A stretch of 64,000 nt of DNA, taken from contig NC_030988.1 in the NCBI RefSeq assembly GCF_000149955.1, positions 4,478,380 to 4,542,379 of the forward strand. The letters run 5' to 3'. Position 1 is the stretch's first letter. Each line of letters starts with the position of its first letter. The notes below the pieces were generated by a model, which was not told the origin of the DNA, made no database searches, and saw only the letters and a program-made list of their open reading frames with translations. Origin of the DNA: Fusarium oxysporum f. sp. lycopersici 4287. Its lineage: Eukaryota > Ascomycota > Sordariomycetes > Hypocreales > Nectriaceae. A program made the translations under genes and the position numbers. Shown here piece after piece: positions 10,445 to 22,844 of the stretch.

Positions 10445-11441
10445 CTAGTCTTGCTTCAATAACCGACGAGATTGAGGGTCTTTTTTGTCTCCACCAGCGG
10501 TTTTGTCATCCGTATACTCATCATTCGCACAGGACGCAAGCGCTAGAGGTTCATGAGCCTTAATGCTACTAAGCTCAGTCAGTCCAACCCATAAGCAGGA
10601 TTGTACTATAAGTTGATAAAGCCGTGAGGAAGATTTGACTGCCTCTCGTGATCTGCAATCTGGTTAGAGAGAAGCTTCCGATGCTTTCTGCTAAGGGGCA
10701 TACTGACCGAGATAAATGATTGGATACGGATCGATTCAAGACCATTACCAAACCAACCGCGCCAATGTAGACTGCCACTGCCACAGGAAGACCAGATGAC
10801 TCTATAGCCAAGACAGCACCTAGAAAAACAGATTGGGCGTATATGGTGGATTGAGATTGAACCTTGGTCAATCTAATTCGCTTAGATGCGAAGATAAGCA
10901 ACCGGGTATAGAGGAAAGCGTGCAGTAGTTTGACAACAGCTCCATGCAAATTGGAATCTTTGCGAACGATCGCCATGACAGCCAGTATCGGTCGTATGAT
11001 GGCGGGCGCCTGGTAAGCCGCCCGTGTCGTTTCATTGCCCCTCAATAATGGCCTGGCAAGTCTCAGAGTTGTCAAGGAATGGATCAAACACAAAATTGTG
11101 TCCATAATGTCCGGCAGGACAGTGCCCTCGGTCGCACGGAGATAGTACCTGGCCAACTCGATGACACCAGACAGTATATGCAGTGTCAAGGTAAAAATCC
11201 TTTCCTGATGCCAACTGGCACGGTAGACTGGTAGACTGCGGCGCGTATGGTATACAAAGATTAGGACGTAGACCGAGCTGATAAGGAGACGCTGAGCCCC
11301 AGCCTCCAGCAGTAAACCAGCCCATGGTAGCCATGGCTCGGTTCTGCTGTCTTCCATACTAGCGGTCATGTTCTGTATACCCTGGGGATAGTGTGATAGC
11401 GACCTGAGATGCGTGGATTTCGGTACTCTGGAGGCCGACAA
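10445..11441 (-). CDS. Multi-pass integral membrane protein
   Basis: Two exons, 10708-11441 and 10445-10652, separated by a 55-bp intron (GTCAGT...CTAACC...GCAG). Splicing replaces the unspliced C-terminus by a 65-codon open extension ending AGGDKKDPQSRRLLKQD, which supports the intron. The protein is 289-313 aa depending on start (ATG at 11441, 11369 or 11357). It has about six or seven hydrophobic helices (LLISSVYVLIFVY, LTLHILSGVIELA, DTILCLIHSLTT, AVFLGAVLAIE, VAVAVYIGAVGLVMVL). Small multi-pass proteins of this kind occur in fungal terpenoid clusters, and the neighbouring oxidase-like gene would fit, but I cannot assign a reaction or rule out a transporter. Confidence 0.55.
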
Positions 11442-13568
11442 GATCAGACTTCTCGGTTACTCTTGTCAGCAGTAGGTTAAAGCTGGGGTCAAGGCAACGA
11501 CGCTGCTACCTTCCGTTTGCGCTGTCAAATGCTCAATCTTTAGACCGTGGTTTTGAATGAAGGCTAACTTTGAGGGCAGGCATGGCAAGTAATACTTATC
11601 CTGCTTGAAATAATCACTTCCTACGTGCTGGATGGCCAAAAAAAGACGAGAGTCAAGAACCTCACCGTACTTGAGACTAATTGTACATGTGTGACTCCAC
11701 ATATCCAAACGTCCATTAAGATGGCATCATGAGGAAAAGCATTCTGATACAGATCGGTCAAAACCCGCCAAACTGGTTACTATCAGACACAATTAGCTAA
11801 AAGGGTAGATAGGGTCATAGGCTTGCACCCGGACCAGGCAGTGGCAAGTCGTAATCGCATTCCAGATACCATGTTATAGATACCTTCGCTATTTACATAC
11901 ATAAAACCTTACTGACCGATCAAGTCTATGCAGTACGGTGATCTTGCCATTAGCCAACCTTCTTATCATCACGGTTATCTTTGGTTATTATCAATAACTT
12001 TTAACTACGAATGGGATAGGCGAGAGTGATTAATTCCCTCAGGACTGTCATTACTTGAGCCTCCATTATGTGCCCAAGATGTTCGATTACGGTTCAACGG
12101 AATAGATCGTGATAATAGCTAGATGAATTGGTCGAAGACATTATGGCTTGCTGTAACTATGAGCCATATGGCTTTGATACGGGACGAACAACAACCGGGC
12201 TTGAAGGGATCAACTGTGATAAAGTAAAAAAGCCATAGTCTGCAATGCTTTAGAGGCCATATTTTGCTATGTTTTCTTTTCTTTTCTTTTCTTTTTTTTC
12301 CGCCATAGGTCCTAATACTCACATAGCCTTCACTTTAGGCCATAATTCTGAAAGCACAATTTCCGCTTGTCACCTCTGAATAGTGCAGTAAATTATCATT
12401 CTGTTCTTTGTTAACTTGTTGACAAGCCAAACTTGTTTTTTACGGCTTGCAATTACTTCAATAACTCACAACAAGTAGGCGGAAATTCCTGCCTCATGAC
12501 ATTTCGTAAATACCTCAAACAGTCTCACCTAGGACATGGCTCCTACCGAATACGAGAAGATGATAAGGGAGCAACAGTCTTGCCATCTGTTGAGCGAGAT
12601 TCTTGGTGTTATCGATGGCACAAATTTGGAATGAAACTACGGTTCAGCAAAGTCACGACGCCATTGTTCTCTAGAAAAGTAATACAAGACTTTGAGCGAT
12701 CTTCAGCACCATCACCCCATTCATTTTCAAGCCGAGAGTCATCCATAGACCAGTACAGAACAACCCATCTGCCCAGTAAATAAGGCTCCGCGTTAAGCGG
12801 CGATTCAGATTCTAGGTCGTTATACCTGACTGATATACGTTAGAGATACAACCACGAACCGTGTCCTGGGGGTTGTGTTTCTGAGAATGTTAAGCGGGAA
12901 CGAAATAATGTCACTAGAAGCATGTTGGGAGAAGGGAAAAAGAGAGAATATAGAAGGGTATCTTGGAGATTAAGGGCGCGAAACACAGATTTGTGTAACA
13001 AATTCAGCTTCATAAATGTATATACGTACAACGAACATGTCTTCATGTACAAATAAATGACTCCTACTTAGTCCCTGATTCAAGGTGCTTGTGTATGTTA
13101 TCCATTCTTGTACCTTTCATCCTTATGTGAATTTTCTACGATCAGCATATCGTTCTAAGGCCAGCTGGAACAAACCCGTTAATATTCCTGTTGGGCGCCT
13201 GGATATTTCTTATGGAGTGAGAGATGAAACTGTAACTCTTCGATACTGTATAATTATGGTAAGGATGATGATTGATATTTAAATTGTAAGTGACAAGGTG
13301 GATGAACTACTCTTGCGTATGGCAAAGACATGGCTTCTATATATTGGAGTGAAGGCACCTGATTCTTCAAAATTGCTTTTTTTCTTTTTTTTAATTCTTT
13401 TTCACTTGAATTGAATTGTATCGCTATCTCGAGACCGACGGCTTGCGGGCTGATCGAGCCGGATTCCATCAATTAATTCCTCTCGTGGTTTGTTTTCTGT
13501 TCAGATAACATAATGAGAGGGCTCTTTGTAGGCTCAGCCAATCAGCTGCTTGTCCAGCTCTTCATTCT
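11442..13568. other. Long intergenic region with short uncertain ORFs
   Basis: Holds an 80-aa minus-strand frame (11466-11708), possibly an unrecognised 5' exon of the membrane-protein gene, and a 32-codon plus-strand ORF at 12536-12634 (MAPTEYEKMIREQQSC) with a good start context but no continuation. Pyrimidine tracts lie at 12271-12300 and near 13376-13395. No gene can be supported. Confidence 0.3.
12271..12300. repeat. TTTTC pentanucleotide microsatellite
   Basis: Four to five copies of (TTTTC) followed by a T run. Simple repeat. Confidence 0.8.
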
Positions 13569-15439
13569 TCAAAGTTTCGGTTTGCATTTATCAAGACTTG
13601 CTGGGGGGGAGAAGCAAAGCAAACTTTCTGTAAAGTTCTCCCACTTCTCTTCGGATACGATCGGCGCCGTTATGTAATCGTCGATCGGATCATGATAAAG
13701 GGCCTCCGATCTAATTTGAGCTATGATTGTTTCGTACTGCTCGTCTACCAGGGGATCTTCGCATCTCACTCTGGATACGTCTTGGGCTGGTAAACGGATC
13801 AAGGCCTTGCCGGTAGATAGACGTTCGTACAGTTCCAGGACGTCCGGTGAGATCCCTGAACATTGAGCGGCCTCGTAAGCCATACGGTGACCGATCGTTT
13901 CAACCAACGGTCGGCAAAATGGAAGAATGTGCTGATTGAAAGCCTCGGTCCGATGCTTTCCGTATCCTCCAATCTCCGTAAGTCTTGCTTGAATTTCGGT
14001 CATCAACCGGTGCTCTTGCTGCGCTAAAGGCGCTAACGCGTTCTGGCAGGTTGGAAGTTGTAGTTTGCCGCCAAGGAGCTCGGAGACCAAACCTAGGAAG
14101 AGAATTTGTCAGTCATTCATTCATTGTTAAGTCAATATGGCGAATGTAAAGAAAATTTAGGTACGCACGAATACATAGTACCATCGTGTCGCCTTCGGCT
14201 ATGGAGTTCCCCTGAAAGGTCAAGTCCAGTTCACTGATCTGATTGAATGCAAAAAGGCCTCGCCATCCGCACCTCTCCGCGAGTTCCCCCAAGACCCGTG
14301 ATGCTTTGATCACTGTCGCTTTAAAGATGGTGCCAAGCGCGTGTTGCGTCGGATGGGCAGGGTCCGGGCACATGCTCACAGCCCAATGGGCGAATGCGGT
14401 CAAAACCTTGCCCTGGACCCATCCTTCGACGATAGGGCGCTGCTGAGTGCTGAAGCCGATGATTGGCATAGCCGAATGCCCATCGGGCGCCGTGATAGTT
14501 CTTCGCTCGCTGTAGAGAGAAGCTATACGTGTTCCGACTCTGATAGCCGATATGCCCATGATGGAAAGTGACAACGTTCCAACAGCAACACGCCGAATAT
14601 GGCACAGAAACTCAGCACGCTCACTCTTCGGCTTAGCGGGTGAACCAAGCAGGGCATTATAGGGCAACCGAACACGATTAAATGTCGTAATTGCATGATC
14701 CAGTGGTTTGGTACCAGGTCTCGTCGGTAATATTCGCGACGAGACGCCAGGTCGCATCGCATCTGCGTCGCTGAGAGACACAATGAAAGGCTTCACGCCT
14801 TGGCTCTTCCCTCGGACCATCAGACGGGCGAAAACAATCGCGACCCGTGGTATTCCACAGTATGGTGTTGTAGGAGGCATTACTTTTGATGCTGCTGTGG
14901 TAGGAGTATGTAACTCGAAAGAGCCATCAGCCTGCAGCGTTGCCGTGGTTTCCAGGTTGCGAGCATCTAAGCCGTGACCAATCTCCGTCAGCATGAACTC
15001 GCCACAAATTTCAAAACTCAATAGCTTTGTGAGTAAGTCTTGTAGGTCTGGACGCTCCTTGGCGAAATGGCTGAGCGTTCCTATGCAGAGGTTCACATGA
15101 ATTGCTGCGATAATGAAAGCCGTCATATCGCGAGCGGCAATCACTTCATGGACTCGTTAGACAATAACACTATGCGAAACCATCGTCTGTTAAGGCTTAC
15201 TGTCGAAATGAAAATCCCAAAACCTCTTGGTCAACTTCTCGATATCGTGCAACGTCAGATCTACCATGCGACGATCTTAGCCTAGTTCGCCGAGAAAGAT
15301 AGTTGTACGCACCGCTATGTCGACACATCAATTTGGCCCTCTCATAGTGCAACGCCACGTCTACTGGCCGTGCGGGGGGAACAACATCATAGTCGCGTTG
15401 CCAAATCTCTTGGTCGAGGATCGTCTTAGAGTGGAACAT
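13569..15439 (-). CDS. Acyl-CoA oxidase/dehydrogenase-like enzyme, copy 1
   Basis: Four exons fit splice signals and phase: 15313-15439, 15201-15260, 14169-15143 and 13569-14092, giving 561 aa. Introns are 52, 57 and 76 bp. The signature of the acyl-CoA dehydrogenase/oxidase middle domain is clear at residues about 114-129 (LTEIGHGLDARNLETT), preceded by FWDFHFD and AARDMTAF and followed by TPTTAASKVMPPTTPYCG and TRPGTKPLDHA. The family uses FAD to form the 2,3-double bond of acyl-CoA thioesters, with O2 as acceptor in oxidases. It is shorter than a typical peroxisomal oxidase (650-700 aa). The C-terminus (KCKPKL) resembles a degenerate PTS1 signal. A paralogue with the same intron positions starts at 62660. 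Likely specialised metabolism rather than core beta-oxidation (inference). Confidence 0.75.
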
Positions 15440-16471
15440 TTCTCTCAGTAAAAATTATATCAACGACTCGATGCTTTCAGAACGATGGCAGACTCTTTGT
15501 CAATATGAATGGGTTCTTCGCAGGTATGTGTTCGTTGGTTGATAATGAATCTTACGAGGTCAGCCTCCACCGGCTTTTAGTAAGTACAGGTTTCGGCAAT
15601 GTTTGACACATTCTAGGTATTGACATCATACTTGTCCAGCGCTCAAAGCTGGCGCTAAATAAACGTTCGAAAACAGACGTCGGTCGATATAGGCGCATCA
15701 GCTGTCAGATATGGGAACATGGGATAGGTTGGATGAATTCGCGATACTCATTGTCTTAGCCAATCTATGAAACGCCATTATCGGACACTCTTCCTTGGGT
15801 GGTGCATTAATGGGCGAGGATTGGCTCAAGGGGTTTCCAGTAATTTGAGCGCTTGGTAAATCAACCTGGAGCAAGATAGACTACATCGTTCAGTCCGGAA
15901 GTCTCCTTAGCCCTACCCCTAGCACGGCGCTCGGTCTTCTGAGGATTTGTCTTGCCTACGATCATCTTGCACTGGGGCAAAGATAAAAAATATCGGTAAG
16001 CTTTGCCTATGTTGGATCGTTACTGTACTGTACTGTACTGTACTGTACCGTGCCGTACTTACCAGAAATAATACAATGCAATATCAATCGGAATTGTGCC
16101 AATTTAGTCCTTAACGCAATCGACATACTGGTCTGTATTGCCGGTTGTGGTAGTCTGTTTCATATTTGCGTGGTCGTAGATCGCCTAGGATTTAGCATTA
16201 CCTTTTCATATTACTATAATTGATGCATAATTAAGCCTCATTTATTCCAGCTCTGGTGGAAATGACATTCGTTTCGGGTCAAAGATGTATGAGCTAAGCT
16301 AGATATTGTCGAAGACGAGAGGCATAAGCCCCTACCCTAAGGTCCCGGACATCTCCCAATGGTGGTTTGTACTCTTAGGAGACGACGTTTAAATTAAACT
16401 TGGACAAGTCGCTCCCTCTGTTTCTCCGTTTAAGTGTTGTTGACTCACGCCAATGCCTCTTGCGGTGTTTT
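15440..16471. other. Intergenic, upstream of the oxidase-like gene
   Basis: No coding signal. Contains the 5' region of the oxidase-like gene and a pentanucleotide repeat at 16020-16048. Confidence 0.5.
16020..16048. repeat. TACTG pentanucleotide microsatellite
   Basis: Five perfect copies of (TACTG) followed by degenerate copies. Confidence 0.85.
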
Positions 16472-17227
16472 TTATGTGCTACTTCTGACTTGCAGGCCGC
16501 TGACGTCGTTATCTGTCTCGACGCTGTTGAATTGACCAAGACGAATCGAGATCCTAATGTTCCTCCAGATGCATATCGCTGATAATACTATTAAAGTCAT
16601 GAGAACCAAGAGTTCTATGACTAGGTACGTAGCAAATCTTGCCGTAAAGCTACTGGTGTACCACACGAGAAGGCCAACCAAGATCTCGAGGACGACGAGA
16701 TCGACCAAGAACAGAGGTGTTGACGTCGCAATGAGATCGAGCCTCTGAAAACAAGGTTTTGATCGGTGAAGCGTAATCCGGAGCATTATGGCGACAATGG
16801 CGGTCATTGTGGCGCTCATCAGAATGGCGACCACGGCGGAAGATTCTTCGGTCAGGCCATCAGTTCCCGCCACGGCAAGTGCTGTAAACGTGAGCGATAT
16901 TGTGCCCAGGTTGGCTGTAAATAGCGAGATGTAGTTATAATGATGCGATAATCTTGCAAGAACATGTGTTGACGAAGGGCCCAGTTCTCTCGTTACTATC
17001 AAATCGAGGTGCTTGTCAGGCTCAGAAGATACAAAGCAGTATACTCTCGTCGGACTTACGTTGAAGCATTTCGACGTATTTTGACGATGAAGGCAGAATT
17101 TATTGCCATTGAGAATATAGGAGAGCCCAGCATACATGTATGCACTATTGTACAGTTTTGAGAATGCGTATTTTCCTCCTGCACAACAGACTTGCGCAGT
17201 GTAAAAGGCCCCACATAGTATGCACAC
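16472..17227 (-). CDS. Multi-pass membrane protein of unknown function
   Basis: An open frame of up to 251 aa. The first 55 residues are Cys-rich and probably not all coding. An optional intron (GTAAGT at about 17060 to ..GACAAG at about 17016) would join SKCFN to HLDLIVTREL in phase 0. From HLDL onward the protein looks real, with four hydrophobic helices: ISLFTANLGTISLTFTALAV, VVAILMSATMTAIVAIML, FLVDLVVLEILVGLLVW and YLVIELLVLMTLIVLSAIC, then a short polar tail. The pattern LDLIATSTPLFLVDL between helices is reminiscent of uncharacterised fungal membrane families. Location and partners are unknown. Confidence 0.45.
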   Translation of the reverse strand: MCILCGAFYTAQVCCAGGKYAFSKLYNSAYMYAGLSYILNGNKFCLHRQNTSKCFNVSPTRVYCFVSSEPDKHLDLIVTRELGPSSTHVLARLSHHYNYISLFTANLGTISLTFTALAVAGTDGLTEESSAVVAILMSATMTAIVAIMLRITLHRSKPCFQRLDLIATSTPLFLVDLVVLEILVGLLVWYTSSFTARFATYLVIELLVLMTLIVLSAICIWRNIRISIRLGQFNSVETDNDVSGLQVRSST

Positions 17228-18460
17228 TGCATTTCCTTGGACTGTATATGCCTGTATTGCAATAGAAAGCCGCCTACTTCATCATAAAGCAGACTTGGAC
17301 TGTTTGGAGCGTGACCACTTCAGGACTAGCCCTCGTGCTTCGGTCTACTTTTGATGTATATCTCTTTTATGGCCAAAAGTGGGCTTATGCGGCAATTTGG
17401 TAGCCTAAAGCTGGTACTTGAACTGAGTAAGAGGTGGATGCTCGTACCTGAAAGCCCCACCTTATGTGTAAGAAAGAGAATGTTGTTGCAAGGAGGAAAA
17501 TATCACTGTTTACTGTCATACTGTATGATTTAATCGACTTGACGTTCACATCCCCACGATGAATTTGGGACTGACCACATCAAAGGTACAGTCCCGGCCG
17601 AAATTAGAGGCCGCTTGCCTAATTCAATAAATGTAAGATAAGCTTTCGCGCGCGGGCCGAACCGTAGCCCATCTGGCTTACGACAGTGTACAGAGCACTG
17701 CAAAAACCGTGATGCTAATCCTGTCTCCTTGTAATGCCTGTCATTATCGCATACTGTCATCAAAACTGACCAATTATGGCTCACAAATGGTAGAAGTCAT
17801 TTGATTACATGTGGACGCATCCAGAATAAGCCCTAAATTTCTGGCTCGAAATGACTTTCCAAGAGGCCAAATCGGAGCGCAGGACCTTGCTCTCCATGAC
17901 GTCATTATGGATAAGCAATCGACAACGAAGGTCAATACCTCCCCTTGAACGAGGTCTATTCTGGATGTGGAGGGATGAAGAATTATTCATCATCTCTACT
18001 GAAATGAAAAGTGCTTGAGAACTACTATAATTCGTCGGTTATTATCCGGTCTAGGTTTCAATGACTGTTATTGTTGCCCCTACGCAAGTCAATGGTTCAT
18101 CCACTCTAAAAGCAGAACTGAAATTGGCTTTAATATGGCGGCTACCACGCATGTGCGGTGTGAAAGATGAAGCATGCTCAGGAAGCATAGTCATACAGAA
18201 CAAGACGTATCTTGACGTCATCAGCGCCCGGCACATCTGCCCCACAGTCACTGCTGTGCGGTCTTGTTTGTAAAGGGTCTGAAAGTGATGACTCGCTCTT
18301 CAATCCAGGAAAGCTATAGCCTCCAGCGTTCGGCCAGATAAGGCCCGGGCTGCCGCTGCGCATGCATATATGAGAAGACCTCTCCGTCGCCTGTGACTAT
18401 ATAGACTTACTTGAAAGCTTTTTTAATAAAACGTATACATTTGTACTTGCTAGTCTGGCC
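17228..18460. other. Intergenic, no gene supported
   Basis: Several 60-85-codon frames on both strands, none with motifs or convincing composition. A TTGACGTCA-like site occurs near 18210, but I cannot tie it to a gene. Confidence 0.35.
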
Positions 18461-18763
18461 ATGAATACGATCTCGTACAAATTATGTGGCTGCGCGCAAT
18501 CTTGCCAAAGTGCCAAGGACCAGGATGCCACTGACCCTTACATTCCATACCTACCTTCGTCAACCAATACGTCGGCCGATCTAATATCATCCAGGGACGT
18601 TGGAGACGTCTGTGGCTCAGGCCCAGGTGATCAGCACTCGTGGCTCATAAGGGCCAACAGTTGTCTGATAGAATGGATCTGTCCTGATTGCAAAAATCCG
18701 GAACAAGGCCTGTTTTTCGAATGCCATCATTGTAGACGCGTAAGATGTAGTCGATGTGTGTAG
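18461..18763 (+). CDS. Small Cys-rich zinc-binding-like protein
   Basis: ATG at 18461 opens a 100-aa frame ending in paired cysteines (WICPDCKNPEQGLFFECHHC then CSRC), a zinc-ribbon-like arrangement known from short fungal proteins. Just before the stop there is a good donor (AGACGC|GTAAGA). A pyrimidine-rich stretch ending CTCGTAG near 18855 would be the acceptor; the spliced end would be a Cys-containing basic tail (about CLYCSK) stopping at TAA near 18915. Either form is possible. A further plus-strand frame at 18756-19085 is probably non-coding or an alternative exon. Confidence 0.4.
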   Translation: MNTISYKLCGCAQSCQSAKDQDATDPYIPYLPSSTNTSADLISSRDVGDVCGSGPGDQHSWLIRANSCLIEWICPDCKNPEQGLFFECHHCRRVRCSRCV

Positions 18764-19280
18764 ACTGGAGGTTACGCACGACTGGCGACCTTATATGCGT
18801 AAACCTTTACGCTGCACATTGATTTCCTTCTCTTTCTCTTTCCTTTCTCGTAGTGCTTATACTGCAGTAAGCATGCTCCGAAATCCAACAGGAGACGTCA
18901 CACCTCGCTTTAATAATCCGCCAAAAGCCCCTGCATTCTTAGATGACATACCGTCAGTATCTCTGCATCAATTTGCTTTTATATCTAGCATCGAAGAAAT
19001 TTATTCTTTACCACAAATGTTACCCTCCATCTCAATTCTACTAGACTTGGAATTCGATGAACTCATGGTTCCGAACATAGTTTGAATATATCGACGTCGA
19101 CATCTTTGATCATAGCCGCGTTCAAGAAAACTGGATTTATTTATTTATCTATAATCACCATATCCACAATAAAATCTCTCAAATTATTAGACTGGTAATG
19201 CGAAACTCCTTATACCCTCTCATTTTGTGCTATGCTGCAAAACAGTACACGCGGCACATCCAAGATGAAGATCTCCTCAA

Positions 19281-20019
19281 CTAGCGCGATGAAATATCAT
19301 CTTTCGGAAACATACTAACGTTGACTGTTCTAATGTAATCCTGGTGAATATCCCCGATTGTCAAGTTCAGCAGATCTGTGGCTTCTAAGAGCCTGTAAAA
19401 GAAATCCCGGTGATATACGGCGTCCTCCCGCTGCTGTCTGGCTTCCTGCGCGAGACGTTCGTTTTCGTATTCCAGTGTGGCGATAGTTTCTTGCAACTGC
19501 ACCCGGGTGATTGCGTCGTAGGCTGCACTCGTCTCCATCATGGAGAGCTGGTGGCTCAGTAGAGCTACGCGCTCAGTTACTTCGCCAGACTCCATTGCAT
19601 CTACATTGAATGTTGGTACGCAGAATGGTGGTGGGCTTCCTGAGCGCAGTTGACTGCCTGCCAAGTTGCTCTTGGTGAATGACACGGCATAGAAACTTCT
19701 TCCCACTTCTATACAAAGCTTTTGGTATGCTTCGGTTTCGTGGTTCTCGAGATCCTTGGAAAACAAATGGGCTACTTCCGTCGTATACATCCAAGTGTAA
19801 GCATGACTCTGCTTTGTCGTCAAACTAACTTCGGCGGGTTCTACCTTGACACCAGTTCTGCTTTCTACTATTGTCAGGCAAGCAAGTTCTGCTCTTGATG
19901 GTTATGCACTAACCAATGTGTGCTGCAAGCCTATCCCTACATCTTCGTAAGAGCAGCCCATCCTCGCTTGCTTCTTGACTCATATCGCCGGCTGCTTTAT
20001 GTAGATCGAGTCTCTGCAT
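19281..20019 (-). CDS. Uncharacterised coiled-coil protein
   Basis: Exon 1 is 19914-20019 (ATG at 20019, MQRLDLHKAAGDMSQEAS) and exon 2 is 19281-19864, joined across a 49-bp intron (GTTAGT...CTGACA...TAG). The spliced length of 690 nt is a multiple of three and gives 229 aa. The junction yields ESRTGVKVEPAEVSLTTKQS, with no stop. The N-terminal half contains a conserved-looking segment (YTTEVAHLFSKDLENHETEA, IEVGRSFYAVSF). Residues about 125-190 form a coiled coil (LQETIATLEYENERLAQEA). No signal peptide or membrane helix. Function unknown, probably nuclear or cytosolic. Confidence 0.55.
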
Positions 20020-20396
20020 CTTGAGACTGGTGGACCGATCACACTTTGCGTATACACAAGGCGTGCCTATGGATTTCTTCTATATGGTATCTTCTGATTC
20101 GGCAAAATGGCTGTGGCACAAGTCGTCTTCTTATTTAATTCATAAGATGCCATGGGAGATGAGTGTAATTGTATTGTAGGATTCCACACACAGAAGTACG
20201 AATATAGCGGTCGTTGTTATGTTACAATACACTATACATTCTCTGAGGTCCTTTAGAGTCTAATAATGAACCATGACCGTCAAATTTGGAGGTCACTTTT
20301 TGGCCGCGACTGGCAGCGCAGCTAGATCTGATCAGGCGACAAGCTTGAAAGTTCACGATTCACTATATCTGTAATCAGACTCCTGGTCGCTTGTTC
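20020..20396. other. Intergenic
   Basis: Upstream region of the coiled-coil gene and 3' flank of the next minus-strand ORF. No coding signal. Confidence 0.5.
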
Positions 20397-21034
20397 TCAA
20401 CTTCTGGCCTCATACGATCCACCAACCCTGGTATTTCGTCTTTGCGATACCAATAGCCTGCTTATGACCCTATTCTGTGTGTCCTGCACGCCCTGCATCC
20501 AAAGAACAGTAGCCTTCAGAATGTCTAGCTCCCTGCTCATTTCCTCCATTTTCTCCTCCATACTAACATTTGGACCAAATGAGTCGCATGTCGGTGCGTC
20601 GTTCAATGCTGGCTCATATTTGCTAGAAGTGGATTCGGGCTTTTGGGCTTCCGAAAGTGGACAAATTGTTTGACGGGGAGTACCGAGCGACCCATGGCTC
20701 GACGGACTGCAATAGTCAGGCAGATCATGGCAATAATCCAGATTCGATTCCTTGCTCTTTGAGCTATGACCTCCGAAGTTAAGGGGTTCTTGAAGCATTC
20801 TGATCACCAGCTGTTCCACGACGGAAAGGGCGAGACGATGCAGTCAACTTCCCAAGCGAACCAGCCATATTTATAGCCATAACCGGAGCTGCATGGACGC
20901 CGTCCAGAGCTGAGTCTCTTAGTGTTTGACGGATCAATGTGATCGCTCTCAGGAGTTCCATTTCTGGCTTCTCTACATGGAAACAGGTTCAAGATAAGAG
21001 GTGCCAGGCGGGCCACTGCTTTACTCGACAGCAT
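20397..21034 (-). CDS. Uncharacterised protein with C-terminal coiled coil (structure uncertain)
   Basis: Three overlapping minus-strand frames cover this stretch, suggesting a spliced gene. A likely first exon begins at ATG 21034 (MLSSKAVARLAPLILNLFP), the middle frame reads MELLRAITLIRQTLRDSALD, and the last frame (20397-20819) reads through a Ser-rich part to a coiled coil (EEKMEEMSRELDILKATV) and a basic end. I could not fix the splice sites. The coiled-coil tail resembles that of the gene at 27639-28240 (VEMKKLSREIRILKRLV), so the two may be distant relatives. Function unknown. Confidence 0.35.
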
Positions 21035-21348
21035 ATTCAATTGATCTCATCCCCACCCAACCATCTATCCAATGGGGTCTGGGACGCTTCAGAAGTACAA
21101 GATAGACCCTCATGCCTCTTAGCGGCGAGATCAGAATAGATTACTGCTACGTAGTTGATTTGTATACTGTTCCTCAACCCTGCGACCACTCACGGTCACC
21201 CTCTTGGTCTGTCGGTATTTCAAAGCCAAACCCTCAAGGCTTCCGGTGCAAATGGGCGTTTCTATACTGCATACGTTGTCATATACTCCACTTCTTCGCA
21301 CCGCCATGAAGCGAATCACGCTCCCGTTGTGGTGCTCGAAAGGTGTCA

Positions 21349-22275
21349 TCACGACATTGACACATACTGATCTAGGTAACGGAGCATCTAACATAAGAAG
21401 ATTGTCAGTATCACGTAAGGCAGGTGATGAATGAAACCAAGACATTCTTACTTTCTGGGGGCACTTTTTGCAGAGCACATCCACTTTATGCCTAGTCTTG
21501 TGACCTCCAAGCCAGGTAATGTAGATCATCAGGGTTTCTTCGCTATCTCCCTCGCAGCCGTCGATATGGAAAGGCTCATGTTCCCAACTACCTCGTGGAG
21601 GTTCCCATGCCAACTTTGCTGTGCGGCCTGAGGGGACAGTTCGATGGCGTTCATTCCTCCTGCCACATCCAATGCCACGCGTAGCGACCGGTGGACTTGG
21701 TTTCTTCTTCACAGACCTTGGGACTCTCTTCCGTCGCTTGGCGAGGCTTTCGAAATATTCTCTCACCAACATGTCGTCTTCAATTCTGTTTCCGAATTTC
21801 AAGGGTCAGCTAGGCAGAGCGTAGGGGCACGAAACAGGCACAACTGACTCGAGATTCGTCTGGGGCTCCCACGTCCACTCTTTGCTGCTCTCATGGCCTT
21901 GCCATTTCACTTGGAAATACACGCAGCCCTGGTATCTATCAGTGTCGTGCCAGCCTAGAATGGTAGAGGCGATGATGGCCTAAGCAAAAGCATTCGTATA
22001 ACCTAGGTCGTCCCTGAAATACGAGGAGCAGAAGGTGAATAGCCAAAGGTTTAGGTGGCGCGCTAAACGCGACGAACAAGGTAGAAAGCAAACAATCAAA
22101 ATTTAATATAGCCCTTACGTCTTCAGCAACGAAGTGATCCTGGATGGAATCCACTAAGTATCTAAATCAGATCAGTATGAATATAGCAGTCCAGGTTACA
22201 TGATTTTAGAGAAGCTGTTGACAGACGTTTCACTTACATGCCGTCATTTTCATGGTTATCATCTGTTTTAGCCAT
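21349..22275 (-). CDS. HP1-like protein (chromodomain plus chromoshadow domain)
   Basis: Five exons fit splice signals and phase: 22238-22275, 22119-22161, 21831-21979, 21452-21785 and 21349-21387. Their sum is 603 nt, or 200 aa, the size of animal HP1. Residues about 22-75 form a chromodomain (HFVAED, CVYFQVKWQGHESSKEWTWE) that in the family binds methylated H3K9. A basic hinge follows (AKRRKRVPRSVKKK). Residues about 135-200 form a chromoshadow domain (GSWEHEPFHIDGCEGDSEET, IYITWLGGHKTRHK, KCPQKMLRYLDQYV), the dimerisation module of HP1. It is diverged, so probably an accessory paralogue rather than the core heterochromatin protein. Divergent to a chromoshadow-only gene at 23591. Confidence 0.75.
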
Positions 22276-22844
22276 AATGGTCGTTTGTCCAGTTTAAAAA
22301 CACTTGAATACTGTGCTATAGAATACTTTCATCTGGATGAGAGTTGAGTAATCGGTAGGACAACACGGTATTGCAGAAAATACGATCATGAACAATAGAA
22401 AAGGTGATCATTGAGTCGAATAGAAAGAAAGAAGGAGACTATCCTGATTCTCTTAGTAAACAAATCCAAGACTGGAAGCAAAAATGGCCGTAGGATAGTA
22501 GTAGTACACCTGGATGGGAAAGGTCCCTGAATTGCCATGTGCCGATGCTTTACGTAGACAAGAGCCCCAAGCGGGCCCACAACTCGACGAGAAGATCCAC
22601 TTATAGACAATGGAAGTAAAAGACTCCCGTAGCCATTTTTGGCCGGTCTAGGTTTTCTTTGTATTCTTGTATTCAACCCTAGACTACAGCTTCTATTGAA
22701 ACATATTGCGCCGATTATATAAATATGAGCCCCATGCTGCTTCGTGCCCTGAGCCTGCCTTGCCATCTGCTTGCTTCCAATAGGCACTCCTGTGGTTGCA
22801 CGATAACAGCCAAGTTCGCGTGCGCCATCAATCCAACTCTCGCC
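22276..22844. other. Intergenic; promoter region of divergent genes
   Basis: Minus-strand frames here are shadows. A TATA-like box (TTATATAAATA at about 22715) lies about 125 bases before the small secreted-protein start. Confidence 0.4.

Noticed and set aside
16020..16048. TACTG repeat as a LINE tail
   Set aside because: No adjacent LINE 3' sequence and no target duplication; a simple microsatellite.
10445..17227. Assigning the two membrane proteins to an indole-diterpene or meroterpenoid cyclase family
   Set aside because: I cannot see diagnostic residues, and no prenyltransferase or terpene synthase is in the window.
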